NCBI RefSeq assembly: GCF_007829885.1
Contig: NZ_VIWW01000002.1
Span: forward strand, 62,001 to 126,000
DNA: 64,000 nucleotides
Direction: 5' to 3'
Source: Streptomyces brevispora
GTDB lineage: Bacteria; Actinomycetota; Actinomycetes; Streptomycetales; Streptomycetaceae
The translations under genes and the position numbers were made by a program. The notes beneath the pieces were generated by a model. The model was given only the letters and a program-made list of their open reading frames with translations, did not search any database and had not been told where the DNA came from. This document shows, piece by piece, positions 55,304 through 64,000 of the stretch; within the stretch, counting starts at the first letter, position 1; each line of letters opens with the position of its first letter.

Positions 55304-56383
55304 ATGATTTCCACGGTGGTCTGGGGTACCGGCAATGTCGGCCGCGCGGCCATCCGCGCCGTCGAGGCCCATCCGGCCTTGAAGCTGGCGCATGTGCTCG
55401 TCCACGATCCCCGCAAGGTGGGCCGCGACGCGGGCGGCCTTGCCGGGATCGGCCGCGATCTGGGCGTCGCGGCGACCGATGACATCGACGCGGTGCTGGC
55501 CACCGCTCCCGGCGCGGTGGTGTACGCGGCCTCCGGCGACATCCGCCCCGACGAGGCATTGGCCGACATCGCCAGGGCGGTCCGGACGGGTGCGGTGGTC
55601 GTCACTCCCGCCCTGTACGCGCTCTACGACCAGCGGGGCGCCCCGCCCGAACTGCGTGAACCGGTTCTGGCCGCCATCGCGGACGGCGGCGGCTCGCTGT
55701 TCGTCTCCGGCGTCGACCCCGGCTGGGGCAACGACGTACTGCCCCTGCTGATCAGCGGACTCGGGACCGAGGTCGAGGTGATCCGGTGCCAGGAGATCTT
55801 CGACTACTCCACCTACGACCAGCCCGACTCGGTCCGCCATCTGATCGGTATGGGACACCCCATGGAGTACGAGCCGCTGATGCTCGCGGCCTCCATCCCG
55901 ACGATGGTGTGGGGCGGGCAGATACGGCTGATGGCCAGGGCCCTGGGCGTGGAGCTCGACGACATCCGCGAGACCATGGCCCGGCGGCCGCTGGAGACGA
56001 CGGTGACCACCCGGACGATGGGAGAGTTCGAGGCGGGCACCCAGGGCGCGGTGCGCTTCGAGGTGCAGGGCATCGTCGAGGGCGAACCCCGCATCGTCAT
56101 TGAGCACATCACCCGCATCCACCCGTCCTGCGCCCCGGACTGGCCGGCACCGCCGGACGGGGCCGGTGCCCACCGCGTGATCATCGAGGGCCGTCCGCGC
56201 ATCGAGGTCACGGTCGAGGCCACCGACGAGGACGAGAACCGTTCGGCGGGCGGCAACGCCACCGCGGTCGGACGGCTCGTGAACGCCATCGACTGGCTGG
56301 TGGACGCGGAACCCGGACTCTACGACGCACTCGACGTCCCCCTGCGCCCCGCAACCGGCAGACTCGGAAGGAAGCAGTCATGA
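55304..56383 (+). CDS. dihydrodipicolinate-reductase-like NAD(P)-binding protein
   Basis: A 359-aa oxidoreductase-like protein. The N-terminal Rossmann fold has VVWGTGNVGRAAIRAVEAHP (GxGxxG). TPALYALYDQRGAP and GVDPGWGNDVLPLLISG follow. The family is annotated as dihydrodipicolinate-reductase-like or 2,4-diaminopentanoate dehydrogenase-like and the substrate is not established. It overlaps the following gene by 4 bp (ATGA), so they form a pair. Confidence 0.8.
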   Translation: MISTVVWGTGNVGRAAIRAVEAHPALKLAHVLVHDPRKVGRDAGGLAGIGRDLGVAATDDIDAVLATAPGAVVYAASGDIRPDEALADIARAVRTGAVVVTPALYALYDQRGAPPELREPVLAAIADGGGSLFVSGVDPGWGNDVLPLLISGLGTEVEVIRCQEIFDYSTYDQPDSVRHLIGMGHPMEYEPLMLAASIPTMVWGGQIRLMARALGVELDDIRETMARRPLETTVTTRTMGEFEAGTQGAVRFEVQGIVEGEPRIVIEHITRIHPSCAPDWPAPPDGAGAHRVIIEGRPRIEVTVEATDEDENRSAGGNATAVGRLVNAIDWLVDAEPGLYDALDVPLRPATGRLGRKQS

Positions 56384-56859
56384 TCATCGACATACCCGAG
56401 GGCCAGGAACCGATCGGATACGTCTGGGGCGGCATGGTTCCCGGAATCGGGATGGCCGCCGCGAACTTCTCCCTGTCCGTGTACCAGCACACCTCGCTCG
56501 GCCTGCGTGAGTTCGAGGCCGCCCGGCTGCGGATCGCGCAGATCAACGGGTGTCTGTTCTGCCTCGACTGGCGCACCGAACGGGACGGCGACAAGGTCGA
56601 GGAGGAGTTCGCCGATGCGGTGAGCGAGTGGCGCACCGCCGAGGGCTTCGACGACCGGACCCGGCTGGCCGCCGAGTACGCCGAGCGGTACGCCCTGGAC
56701 CACCACGGTCTGGACGAGGAGTTCTGGACCCGGATGACCGCGCATTACAGCCAGCGCGAGATCGTCGAGCTCAGCATGAGCATCGGCTCCTGGCTGGCGT
56801 TCGGCCGGCTCAACCACGTACTGGGACTCGACGCCGTGTGCGTGCTGCCCGGGCACTGA
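56380..56859 (+). CDS. carboxymuconolactone decarboxylase/AhpD-like protein
   Basis: A 159-aa helical protein of the CMD/AhpD group. The redox motif is NGCLFCLDWR (CxxC) with a later His in LAFGRLNHVLGLD. Such proteins act as thiol peroxidases or decarboxylase-like enzymes. Its start overlaps the stop of the upstream reductase-like gene, so the two probably act together. Confidence 0.85.
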   Translation: MIIDIPEGQEPIGYVWGGMVPGIGMAAANFSLSVYQHTSLGLREFEAARLRIAQINGCLFCLDWRTERDGDKVEEEFADAVSEWRTAEGFDDRTRLAAEYAERYALDHHGLDEEFWTRMTAHYSQREIVELSMSIGSWLAFGRLNHVLGLDAVCVLPGH

Positions 56860-56949
56860 ACCGGACATCCCGGGTGCTGAGCGGGGTGTCCCGGGTACTG
56901 GGCCGCCCCACCCCGGGCCCGTCGGTTCGGTTCGCACCCGGGGCGTAAC

Positions 56950-56993
56950 CCGGTAGGAGGCCCGTCCCCCCGCCTCCTACCGGCCGGCCCGCC
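56950..56993. terminator. hairpin between AhpD-like gene and cholesterol oxidase
   Basis: Arms CCGGTAGGAGGC and GCCTCCTACCGG around a 20-base loop, placed between convergent genes and 14 bp from the cholesterol oxidase stop. Confidence 0.65.
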
Positions 56994-57006
56994 GCGTCGC
57001 GCCCTG

Positions 57007-58650
57007 TCACAGATCGGTGGCGATGATCTTCTCGATGTTCCGTTCGGCCAGGGCCGTGATCGTGACGAAGGGGTTGACGCTGGTGTTGCCGGGGATCAGC
57101 GAGCCGTCGATCACGTAGAGGCCCGAATACCCGTGCAGGCGACCATAGTTGTCGGTGGCCCGGTCCAGTACCGCGCCACCGAGCGGGTGGTAGGTGAGGT
57201 GGTCGCCCCAGATCTTGTACACACCGAAGAGATCGGTCCGGTAGATCGTTCCCTCCTTCGCGTTGATCTTGTCGAAGATCGTTTTTGCCATGTCGATCGA
57301 CGGCTGCTTCCACGAGGTCCGCCAGTTCAGGTCGACCTTGCCGGTCGCGGCGTTCCAGGAGAACTGGGCGCGGTTCGGGTTCTTCGTGATCGACAGATAG
57401 AACGAGGCGAACGTCTCGATCCCGGTGGGCAGCGGCGCGACCTCGGCGAACGCGCCACCTGCGGCCCAGTTGTCGATGCCGCCGCAGGGGATGCTCGACT
57501 GGACCGCACCGGTCGGGTCCCACACATGGTTGGCGCGGCCGCACATGACGTTGCCGTTGTCGCCCCAGCCCTTGCCGATCTCGTCGTTGAGGCCGGGCAG
57601 TCTGCCGGTGGCCTTCAGCTCGGTCAGCAGTTTGCTCGTGCCGACGCTGCCGGCCGCGAAGAACACCTTGTCCGCGGTCACCGTCTTGGTGGCCTGGGTG
57701 CTCCCGTCGGTGCGGAGCTGGTCGATGACGACCGTGTAGCCGCCCGCCGATGCCGGGGCGAGCGAAGTCACCTTGTGCAGAGGCGAGATGGTGACGCTTC
57801 CGGTCGCCAGGGCCTGGGCGAGGTAGGTCTTCTGCAGCGACTTCTTGCCGTAGTTGTTGCCGTAGAGGATCTCGCCGTCCAGCGCCGACTTGGGCACCGT
57901 GCCGGCCGCCTCCTGCTCCATGTAGTCCCAGTCGTACACATCGGGCACGAAGACGAACGGGAAGCCGGAGCGCTGGGCCTGCTTACGGCCGACCCTGGCG
58001 TACTGGTAGCAGGCGACGCTGTCGAACCACGCCGGGTCGACGGTGCCGACGCCGAGGCCCGCGTTGGCGCGCGGGTAGTAGGTGGAGTACATCTCGTCGG
58101 CGTTGACCGTGGGGAGGACGGCGCCGAAGTTCTCCCGCCTGGGCGTGACCGCCATACCGCCGTTGACCAGTGAGCCGCCGCCGACCCCGCGCCCCTGGTA
58201 GACGGTGATGCCGCTGAAGTCCTCGGCGTCCAGGATTCCGGTGTAGCGGGGGATCGACCTGTCGATGGGGAAGCCGAGGAAGTTGCTGAGGGGCTGCTTG
58301 GTCTTGGTGCGGAGCCAGTACGAGCGGCCGTCGGGAGTCGTCGTGTTGGCGAAGATCTTGCCGTCCGACCCAGGGGTGTCCCAGGACATCCCCATCTCGA
58401 CCATGTGGACGTGCATGCCCGCGCGGGCGAGCCGCAGAGCAGCCACGGAACCGCCGTACCCGGTGCCGATCACCAGGACCGGGACGTGCTCCCCGCTGCC
58501 AATCACCGTGGCCATGGCGCGGCTCGCCGCCAGGGAGGCGGTGGCGTGACCGGATAGGGCTGCAGCCCCCAGTATGAAACCTGTTCTAGCCATGAATGTG
58601 CGACGCGAGACACCACTGGATCCCTTGTGAGGTAAGATTGAGTCCGCCAC
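57007..58650 (-). CDS. choA: secreted cholesterol oxidase (GMC oxidoreductase)
   Basis: A 547-aa exported flavoenzyme oxidising cholesterol to cholestenone with H2O2 release. The Tat signal (SRRTFMARTGFILGAAALSG) spans about residues 14-42. The FAD-binding GTGYGGSVAALRLARAGMHV follows, then GRGVGGGSLVNGGM. The catalytic His is in HLTYHPLGG and the Asn in NTSVNPFVTITALAERN near the C terminus. The GTG at 58648-58650 has GAGG 8 bases upstream; the open frame runs much further 5' but is not coding-like there. No accessory P450 gene (choP-like) is adjacent. Confidence 0.93.
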   Translation of the reverse strand: MADSILPHKGSSGVSRRTFMARTGFILGAAALSGHATASLAASRAMATVIGSGEHVPVLVIGTGYGGSVAALRLARAGMHVHMVEMGMSWDTPGSDGKIFANTTTPDGRSYWLRTKTKQPLSNFLGFPIDRSIPRYTGILDAEDFSGITVYQGRGVGGGSLVNGGMAVTPRRENFGAVLPTVNADEMYSTYYPRANAGLGVGTVDPAWFDSVACYQYARVGRKQAQRSGFPFVFVPDVYDWDYMEQEAAGTVPKSALDGEILYGNNYGKKSLQKTYLAQALATGSVTISPLHKVTSLAPASAGGYTVVIDQLRTDGSTQATKTVTADKVFFAAGSVGTSKLLTELKATGRLPGLNDEIGKGWGDNGNVMCGRANHVWDPTGAVQSSIPCGGIDNWAAGGAFAEVAPLPTGIETFASFYLSITKNPNRAQFSWNAATGKVDLNWRTSWKQPSIDMAKTIFDKINAKEGTIYRTDLFGVYKIWGDHLTYHPLGGAVLDRATDNYGRLHGYSGLYVIDGSLIPGNTSVNPFVTITALAERNIEKIIATDL

Positions 58651-58842
58651 GTGATGTTCCTCACTCTCGATGGAATGGAAACGAGTTCTACTGGCGCTCA
58701 CGCAAGAAGTCACTACATACCTGTGAGTAATTTCCCGGGGTCGTGACCACCTGTCGCCTGTCTCGGCCCCCTCTGTCCGGGGTGCGGCGCCGGCGCATCG
58801 CATGGATGCTGGAAGCGTCAGCGTTCCATGAGGAGGACAGTC

Positions 58843-59031
58843 ATGAGCATGCTCGACAAGATCAAGGGTCTGATGAAGGGGCACCCCGACCAGGCCCATC
58901 AGGGAGTCGAGAAGGGTGGCGACTTGATCGACAAGAAGACGAACGGTAAGCACAGCGGTCAGGTTGACTCGGCCCAGCAGAAGCTCAACGATCAGCTCGG
59001 TGACAGCCGTCCGCCCACCGACGGTCGCTAG
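58843..59031 (+). CDS. Rv0909/MT0933-family antitoxin-like protein
   Basis: A 62-aa protein: MSMLDKIKGLMKGHPDQAHQ, then VEKGGDLIDKKTNGKHSGQV and LNDQLG are characteristic of the actinobacterial MT0933 antitoxin family. The ATG at 58843 has AGGAGG upstream. No toxin gene is adjacent, as is frequent for Streptomyces members, so an antitoxin function is not established. Confidence 0.85.
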   Translation: MSMLDKIKGLMKGHPDQAHQGVEKGGDLIDKKTNGKHSGQVDSAQQKLNDQLGDSRPPTDGR

Positions 59032-59128
59032 AACGGGTTTTGAGGACTCGGGAAGCCATCGCGCGATCCCCTGCGGCCCTCGCGCAATCGCGACGGACGC
59101 CCTCGCGCAATCCGAACCGCGCAATCCG

Positions 59129-59172
59129 AACGGAGCGGCAGCCGCCATCGAAATGGTGGCTGCCGCTCCGTT
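59129..59172. terminator. bidirectional terminator hairpin
   Basis: Arms AACGGAGCGGCAGCC and GGCTGCCGCTCCGTT extended inward by CCAT/ATGG, between two convergent small genes. Confidence 0.75.
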
Positions 59173-59200
59173 CGTGATGTGGTGGCACTGGTGCCGGAGG

Positions 59201-59377
59201 TCAGTTGTGGCCGAACTTCCGCTCCCGCTTGTGCGAGACGTGCTCCGAGATCGCTTCCACCCCTTCGGGTGCGGGTGTGGGCGCGGTGCTCGTCTGCTCC
59301 TTGGGCTCGGCGGCCGAGGAATGCTCATGGCCGCCGCTGCGGGCGCCACGGTTGTGCCGACTCTGCTTCTTGCCCAT
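59201..59377 (-). CDS. 58-aa conserved-type small protein
   Basis: MGKKQSRHNRGARSGGHEHS, then AAEPKEQTSTAPTPAPEG, ends HVSHKRERKFGHN. It is basic at both ends, Pro/Ala/Thr-rich in the middle and has no membrane helix. AGGAGG stands 7 bases before the ATG at 59375-59377, and a strong terminator lies just after the stop, so the gene is probably real. The function is unknown. Confidence 0.75.
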   Translation of the reverse strand: MGKKQSRHNRGARSGGHEHSSAAEPKEQTSTAPTPAPEGVEAISEHVSHKRERKFGHN

Positions 59378-59514
59378 GATCGTGCCTCCTGTGCGGATGT
59401 CGGACTATGGGCTTGCTTTGAGACTCGCATACAAGTGTAAAGGGTGCATTTCCTCTTGTAAGTGTTGCTTCTCCTGAAGTGCGGGGCGCAGCGGCCCAGG
59501 AGCATGCTTGGTGT

Positions 59515-60545
59515 GTGACCTGGTACGGCGCGGCCCGGGGCGCACCGCTCGGCGAACGCGGCAGTGCGCCCGGGCGACTGGAGGACGGCCGGGCGCCGGA
59601 CGAACTGTCCCTGGTGCTCGCCCAGGCAGTCGTGAACGGGGTCGAGGCGGCGGGCGGGCAGGCGGGCGGCGCCTATCTGCGCTCCCGCACCCCCGGACTG
59701 CTGCGGCTCCTCCGGTCAGCACGTCGGCTCGTGCATCCTCGGTTTCGACCAGCCGCGCGGCTTCAGCCCCGAGGAGCGCACGATCCTCACCGCGCTGGCC
59801 GGCCTCATCGCCCAGGCACTGCACCGGGCCCAGCGGTACGACGCCGAGGCCGCCCTCGCCCGCGGACTGCAGGAAGTCCTGCTGCCGCACCGGCTGCCCG
59901 TCGTCGACCACGTGGACACCGCGGGCAGGTACCTCGCGGGCACCCAGGGCATGGACGTCGGCGGCGACTGGTACGACGTCATCGAGACCGGCCGCAAGCT
60001 GGCCCTGATCATCGGGGACGTCCGGGGCCACGGAGCCGCGGCCGCCGCGACCATGGGTCAACTACGCAGCGCAGTAAGGGCCTTCGCGCTCAGCGGACAC
60101 GGCCCAGCCCGTGCTGCGCCATCCGGACGGCACGACCGAGGTCATGGACCTGCCGGGCGGAATCGTGCTCGGCGTCGACGCCGACGCGGCCTACCCCGTC
60201 ACCGAACTGCACCTGGCCCCGGGCGCGATGCTCGCCCTGTACACCGACGGCATGGTCGAGCAGTCGGGAACGGACATTGACGTCGGCATCGAGCGGCTGC
60301 GCCGCACGATCGCCGATTTCGGCCCGGCCCCGCTGGCCGATACGGCGGAACACGTGATCGGGCGGGCCAGACAGGCCCCGGACCGGCCCGACGACATCGC
60401 GCTGCTGCTTGCCGCCCGCTGGGACGACGCGGACGGCGGGACGGCCCCCACCCCACGAGCGGCGGGAACCGGCCGTCCGGCGGACGGCTTTGGAACCGCA
60501 CCACCCGCCACCGCGGAGGAGCAGGGGGAAGAGCGCGAGGGCTGA
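59515..60545 (+). pseudogene. degraded GAF/PP2C (SpoIIE-type) phosphatase
   Basis: Three pieces in different frames read as one protein. First comes an N-terminal part from GTG 59515 (ELSLVLAQAVVNGVEAAGGQ). From about 59720 the second frame carries the GAF end and PP2C core (VGSCILGFDQPRGFSPEER, MDVGGDWYDVIETG, LIIGDVRGHGAAAAATMGQL). From about 60111 a third frame gives MLALYTDGMVEQSGTDIDV and DDIALLLAARW. Short segments normally present between the pieces (including the NAGHPPP-type strand) are missing, so deletions as well as frameshifts have occurred. Confidence 0.8.
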
Positions 60546-60582
60546 CGGCGCGGATCCGCCCGGTACGAACGGCCCGGCCCGG

Positions 60583-61908
60583 TCAGCGGCGGCGCGCGTT
60601 CGGAGCGGGAACGAGACGTACCGCGGTGTTGAGGACATGGTCGATCACATCGCGCGAGGGGTTGTCCGTCAGATTGCTGAGCAGCCGGGCCAGCGTGTTG
60701 AGCAGGACCGGCGAGCCCATCACATGCCGGTTGAGGATGGGCTGGAAGCCCGACCGGCTGAAGACGAGATCGGCGGCCGCGTTGCCGAGCCGGTAGTAGC
60801 GCCCCCAGCGCCGGTTCATCTCGACCGGGTAGTGGTGGAGCGCCCGTTCCCGCCGCGGGCCCGGGGGCATGGCCAGGGCCAGCGCGGCGCTCTCGGCGGC
60901 GACCTCCCCGGCCTCCAGCGCCTGGCCGATGCCCTCACCGTTCCACGGACTGATCATGCCCCCGGAGTCGCCGACCAGGAGGAGGCCTCGGGTGTACAGC
61001 GGATGCCGGTTGAGACCCAGCGGCAGCGCGGCGCTGCGGACGGGCCCCTCTGCGTTCTCCTCACGGAGCCCCCACTCGGACGGGGTACGGGCCAGCCACT
61101 GGTCCAGGGTGGCCCGCAGATCGGGCTTGCCGTGGCGACGGTGCGGGATCGCGCCGAGTCCCACGTTGACCCGGCCGTCACCCATCGGGAAGATCCAGCC
61201 GTACCCTGGCAGATAGCGGTCGCTCCTGGGGAACCGGAGATCGGCCCAGAGTTCGAGGAACTCCTCCCGGGAACGATCGGGGCTGCGGTAGTAGCGGCGG
61301 GCCGCCGTGGCGATCTGACGTTTCGTGTCCCGCTGCAGCCCCATCGCGAGAGCCAGCCGGGCGGAGGCGCCGTCGGCGGCGATGACGACGGGCGCCCGGT
61401 GCACCACCGGCTCCTCCCTCCCGGACACCGCCGTGACGCCGGTGATCCGCCCGGCCCGGTCGGTCACCGGTTCCGTCACCCTCACGCCGGTGCGCAGCCG
61501 GGCGCCGGCGGCAACGGCATGACGGGCCAGGATGTCGTCGAAGTCGTGCCGGCTCCGGGTGAGACCGAAGTCCGGGTAGCCGCCCAGGGCCGGCCACTCG
61601 ATCTGCACCTGCCGGTCCCCGGTCACCCATCGCATCCCGCGCGACCGCGTCCAGCCCGGTGCCTTGATGTCGACGCCCATCCTGATGAGCTGGTGCACCG
61701 CGCGCGGCGTGAGACCGTCCCCGCAGACCTTCTCCCGGGGGAAGCCGGACTTCTCCAGGAGCAGCACGTCCACGCCCGCTCTCGCGAGGTGGAACGCGGC
61801 GGACGAGCCGGCCGGCCCCGCCCCCACCACGATCACCTGGGCCTCCTCGGGCCGGCCGGAGGCGGACTGTTCGTCCGGCGGGGACTGGTCTGCGTGCTCT
61901 TCCCGCAT
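60583..61908 (-). CDS. geranylgeranyl reductase family FAD-dependent oxidoreductase
   Basis: A 441-aa flavoprotein. The Rossmann motif VIVVGAGPAGSSAAFHLARA is followed by LLEKSGFPREKVCGDGLTPR, the usual active-site stretch of the GGR group, and LLVGDSGGMISPWNGEGIGQ, the second FAD contact. The family reduces prenyl chains or hydroxylates quinones and polyketides. The ATG at 61906-61908 has AAGGGTT upstream. No clustered substrate genes were seen; the orphan isoprenoid enzyme at 16 kb is too far to imply a pathway. Confidence 0.88.
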   Translation of the reverse strand: MREEHADQSPPDEQSASGRPEEAQVIVVGAGPAGSSAAFHLARAGVDVLLLEKSGFPREKVCGDGLTPRAVHQLIRMGVDIKAPGWTRSRGMRWVTGDRQVQIEWPALGGYPDFGLTRSRHDFDDILARHAVAAGARLRTGVRVTEPVTDRAGRITGVTAVSGREEPVVHRAPVVIAADGASARLALAMGLQRDTKRQIATAARRYYRSPDRSREEFLELWADLRFPRSDRYLPGYGWIFPMGDGRVNVGLGAIPHRRHGKPDLRATLDQWLARTPSEWGLREENAEGPVRSAALPLGLNRHPLYTRGLLLVGDSGGMISPWNGEGIGQALEAGEVAAESAALALAMPPGPRRERALHHYPVEMNRRWGRYYRLGNAAADLVFSRSGFQPILNRHVMGSPVLLNTLARLLSNLTDNPSRDVIDHVLNTAVRLVPAPNARRR

Positions 61909-62634
61909 CGGGAACCCTTTCCTGGGACGGCCGGAGCCGCCCGGGGAAGGCGGCCCTGTACACCGACATCCTGCCGGTTCGGGCCGCCCCGCGGCAGGGT
62001 GATCAGGAGTGCGAGGAGTGTGGGCTTTCGGTGAGTTCGGCGAAGCCGCCGCGACACGGATCGGGGCCGCACGGAGTGCGGCCCCGAGGACGACGGGCGA
62101 AGGGTGACGGGGTCAGTACGGCAGCGGACGCCCGGACGGAGTACGCAGATCGAGCGGCGGCGGCCGCGACGGAAGCTGGGGACGTCTGACAACCCTGATG
62201 CGGCCCACTGCCACCACCTCCTGTCGGTCACCCGACCTATGCCCGACAGTACGCCCTTCACACGTCCGGGGGCAGGTGATCACTTTCTGTTACTACTCTC
62301 CGTCTGCTCCCGGGGTATGGGGTGACGGTGGTGTGCCCGGCGTGCCTCGGCCATGAGCACCGCCCAGGAGCCGACGAGCACGGTCGGCACGAGGAGCACC
62401 GTCGCCCGGCCCACCGCCCTGAGACGGAGCGAACGGCCTTCCCCGCCGGAGCGGCAGCCCGACCGCCTCTGTCAGGAACACAGGCACCATTTCCGGGTCA
62501 TGCCCGGCCCCGGCGGACGGGCGCGGCGGCGACGTCCGTATCACCCGATCGGAACGTCTCCACCGGGTCCCGCGCGGGGGTGCCGGGTCCCGCTCCGCGT
62601 TCCGGTCCCGGCGATTCGTGTTAGACCTGAGGAC
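61909..62634. other. gene-poor interval before the sensor phosphatase
   Basis: Apart from the 31-codon ORF at 62113-62208, a minus-strand frame at 62280-62414 could encode a 44-aa peptide with one helix (TVLLVPTVLVGSWAVLMAEA), but its ribosome site is poor. No other gene recognised; the promoter of the sensor gene should be in the right part. Confidence 0.45.
62113..62208 (-). CDS. 31-aa Arg/Pro-rich small ORF
   Basis: GTG at 62206-62208 with AGGAGG exactly 8 bases upstream encodes MGRIRVVRRPQLPSRPPPLD, then LRTPSGRPLPY and a stop. It is very basic and proline-rich, with no membrane segment. The ribosome site is the best argument that it is translated; a GTG 6 bp upstream is also possible. 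The function is unknown. Confidence 0.5.
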   Translation of the reverse strand: MGRIRVVRRPQLPSRPPPLDLRTPSGRPLPY

Positions 62635-64000
62635 GTGTGTGGAACAGGTCGGTTCCGGGCGTGGATTCACCGCTCCGCCCGGCGGCCGCATCGGCGCGAT
62701 GCCGGTCACCGCCCGGGCGGTGACCGGAATGCGCCCCCAGGTTCGGACGCGAAGCAGTCCTCACGGGGGCGCCGGCTGCGTGCCCTCGTCAGCTTTCGCA
62801 CCGTGGCCGGTCAGGTCTTCTTCATGATGCTGGGCATCGTGGTGCTGCTCGTTGCCGCCGCGATCGCCTCGCTGGTGCTTCAGGGCCGGCGCGAGAGCAT
62901 GGGCGACGCCGAGACCCGTTCGCTGAGCGTCGCCGAGGCGTTCGCCCACGCACCCGGGATGGTGGCCGCACTGGACAGCCCGGACCCCACCGCGGTGCTC
63001 CAGCCGCTCGCGGAACAGACGCGGATGGAGACCGGCGTCGAGTACATCGTCGTGACCGGGGCCAACGGGATCCGCTACACCGACTCGGACCCTTCACAGA
63101 TCGGGAAACAGGCCAATCCGCGGTACAAGGAGGCCTTGCAAGGGCGGGGGTTCACCCGGACGTACAAGGGCAGCCACGGCCGCGCGGTCGTCTCGGTGGT
63201 TCCCGTGCCACGGCCCGGCGGCCCGCCTGCCGGACTGGTGACCGTGGGCATCAAGGTCGAGACCGTGAACAAGCTGGCCCACCCGAGCATCCCGTTCGCC
63301 ATCGGCGCCGCGGTGACCGCTCTCGCCCTCACGTCGGGCGCCGCGGCCCTGGTGAGCCGCCGCCTGGGCCGACAGACGCGCGGCCTCGGTCCGGCCGAGA
63401 TGACCCGGATGTACGAGCACCACGACGCGGTGTTGCACGCGGTCCGCGAAGGGGTCCTCATCATCGGCGCCGACCGCAGGCTGCTGCTCGCCAACGACGA
63501 GGCCCGAAGACTCCTCGAACTGCCCGCCGACGCCGAGGGGCGCGCCGTGACGGATCTGGGCCTGGAGCCCCGTACCGCCGAGCTGCTGGCCTCCGGCCGG
63601 GTCGCCACGGACGAGGTGCGGCCGGCCGGGAACCGGCTGCTGGCCGTGAACCTCCGCCCCACGGGTGAACGCGGTGGACCACCCGGCCTCGTGGCGACCC
63701 TGCGGGACACCACGGAACTGCAGGTCGTCACCGGCCGGGCAGAGACCGTACGGGAGCGTCTGATGCTCCTGTACCGCGCGGGTGACCGCGTCGGCACCAC
63801 CCTCGACGTCACCACGACCGCACGGGAGCTCGCGGAGGTCGCCACCCCCGAATTCGCCGACTGCGTGACGGTCGATCTCGCCGACGCGGTGCTGCGCGGA
63901 GAAGAACCGGAGCCACCCTCCGGCGATGTGATCAACGTGCGCCGCACCGCCATCTCCGGCACCTCCACGGACCACCCCCTCTACCCGCTCGGCCGCGTCA
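62635..64000 (+). CDS. membrane sensor with PAS domain and SpoIIE-type phosphatase (3' end outside window)
   Basis: At least 455 aa are visible. The N terminus is basic, a membrane helix (VFFMMLGIVVLLVAAAIASL) lies at about 63-82, then a periplasmic CitA/DcuS-like sensor (TRMETGVEYIVVTGANGIRY, then GKQANPRYKEALQG) and a second helix (SIPFAIGAAVTALALTSGAA). A PAS domain (VREGVLIIGADRRLLLANDE) follows, and then RAGDRVGTTLDVTTTARELA, typical of Streptomyces GAF/PP2C regulators. The frame runs off the right edge, so the phosphatase core is inferred. The start is uncertain (GTG 62635 has only a short-spaced GAGG). Confidence 0.75.
   Translation, partial: MCGTGRFRAWIHRSARRPHRRDAGHRPGGDRNAPPGSDAKQSSRGRRLRALVSFRTVAGQVFFMMLGIVVLLVAAAIASLVLQGRRESMGDAETRSLSVAEAFAHAPGMVAALDSPDPTAVLQPLAEQTRMETGVEYIVVTGANGIRYTDSDPSQIGKQANPRYKEALQGRGFTRTYKGSHGRAVVSVVPVPRPGGPPAGLVTVGIKVETVNKLAHPSIPFAIGAAVTALALTSGAAALVSRRLGRQTRGLGPAEMTRMYEHHDAVLHAVREGVLIIGADRRLLLANDEARRLLELPADAEGRAVTDLGLEPRTAELLASGRVATDEVRPAGNRLLAVNLRPTGERGGPPGLVATLRDTTELQVVTGRAETVRERLMLLYRAGDRVGTTLDVTTTARELAEVATPEFADCVTVDLADAVLRGEEPEPPSGDVINVRRTAISGTSTDHPLYPLGRV

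Noticed and set aside
58651..59505. N-terminal extension of the cholesterol oxidase frame
   Set aside because: It runs antisense through the antitoxin-family gene and lacks any domain; the Tat signal marks the true start at 58650.

Overview
The window is high-GC actinobacterial DNA, almost certainly Streptomyces or a close relative. The evidence is frequent GTG and TTG starts, SpoIIE-type phosphatases, a paired HelR-type motor, a c-di-AMP (ydaO-type) leader in front of a LysM/transglycosylase gene, TerB/TerD genes and a Tat-exported cholesterol oxidase. No rRNA, tRNA or CRISPR array was seen.

Layout. 0-4.6 kb: a LacI-type regulator followed by a sugar ABC importer (binding protein and two permeases), all on the minus strand. 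A debranching-type glycosidase is divergent (to 6.8 kb), and two palindromic operators lie between them. 7-10.2 kb: an ABC exporter and a membrane SpoIIE phosphatase. 10.8-24.6 kb: a mosaic accessory stretch that starts at an intact yjbQ gene and holds two further detached yjbQ 3' ends (18.85 and 24.48 kb). Between them lie an IS3 element, an IS5 element, an IS701-type remnant, a NACHT-domain membrane protein, an orphan class I isoprenoid enzyme, an FKBP isomerase, a DEAD-box helicase, a methyltransferase and several broken genes.

24.9-30.6 kb: the most interesting block. It is a compact five-gene minus-strand operon: an XRE/TPR-like regulator, a TIR protein, a P-loop NTPase with a degenerate Walker A, a two-TM membrane protein and a small C-terminal-motif protein. 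Adjacent genes overlap by 4 bp at two junctions. The TIR protein carries two different short glycine-rich motifs, one shared with the NTPase N terminus and the other with the small protein C terminus. This looks like a paired amyloid-type signalling (BASS/RHIM-like) conflict system with TIR as the hub.

31-44 kb: a secreted metallohydrolase-like protein with a discoidin domain, a TetR regulator, a dienelactone hydrolase-type protein, an asparagine synthetase, a Fur-family regulator divergent from katG (promoter with an inverted repeat between -35 and -10), and a secreted GH92 mannosidase with a LacI-type operator. 44.7-48 kb: TerB/TerD/TerD, then a BlaI-type repressor with its palindrome and an M56 peptidase. 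48-54.8 kb: a HelR-type RNA polymerase motor ATPase with an unusual hairpin-rich leader, an M23 peptidase with an inverted truncated copy of its binding repeats, a GNAT enzyme, a nitrobindin-like protein, and the c-di-AMP riboswitch with its LysM/SLT gene. 54.9-64 kb: a reductase/AhpD-like pair, cholesterol oxidase, a small antitoxin-family protein, a 58-aa protein, a broken GAF/PP2C phosphatase, a geranylgeranyl reductase-family flavoprotein, and a PAS/PP2C sensor cut by the window edge.
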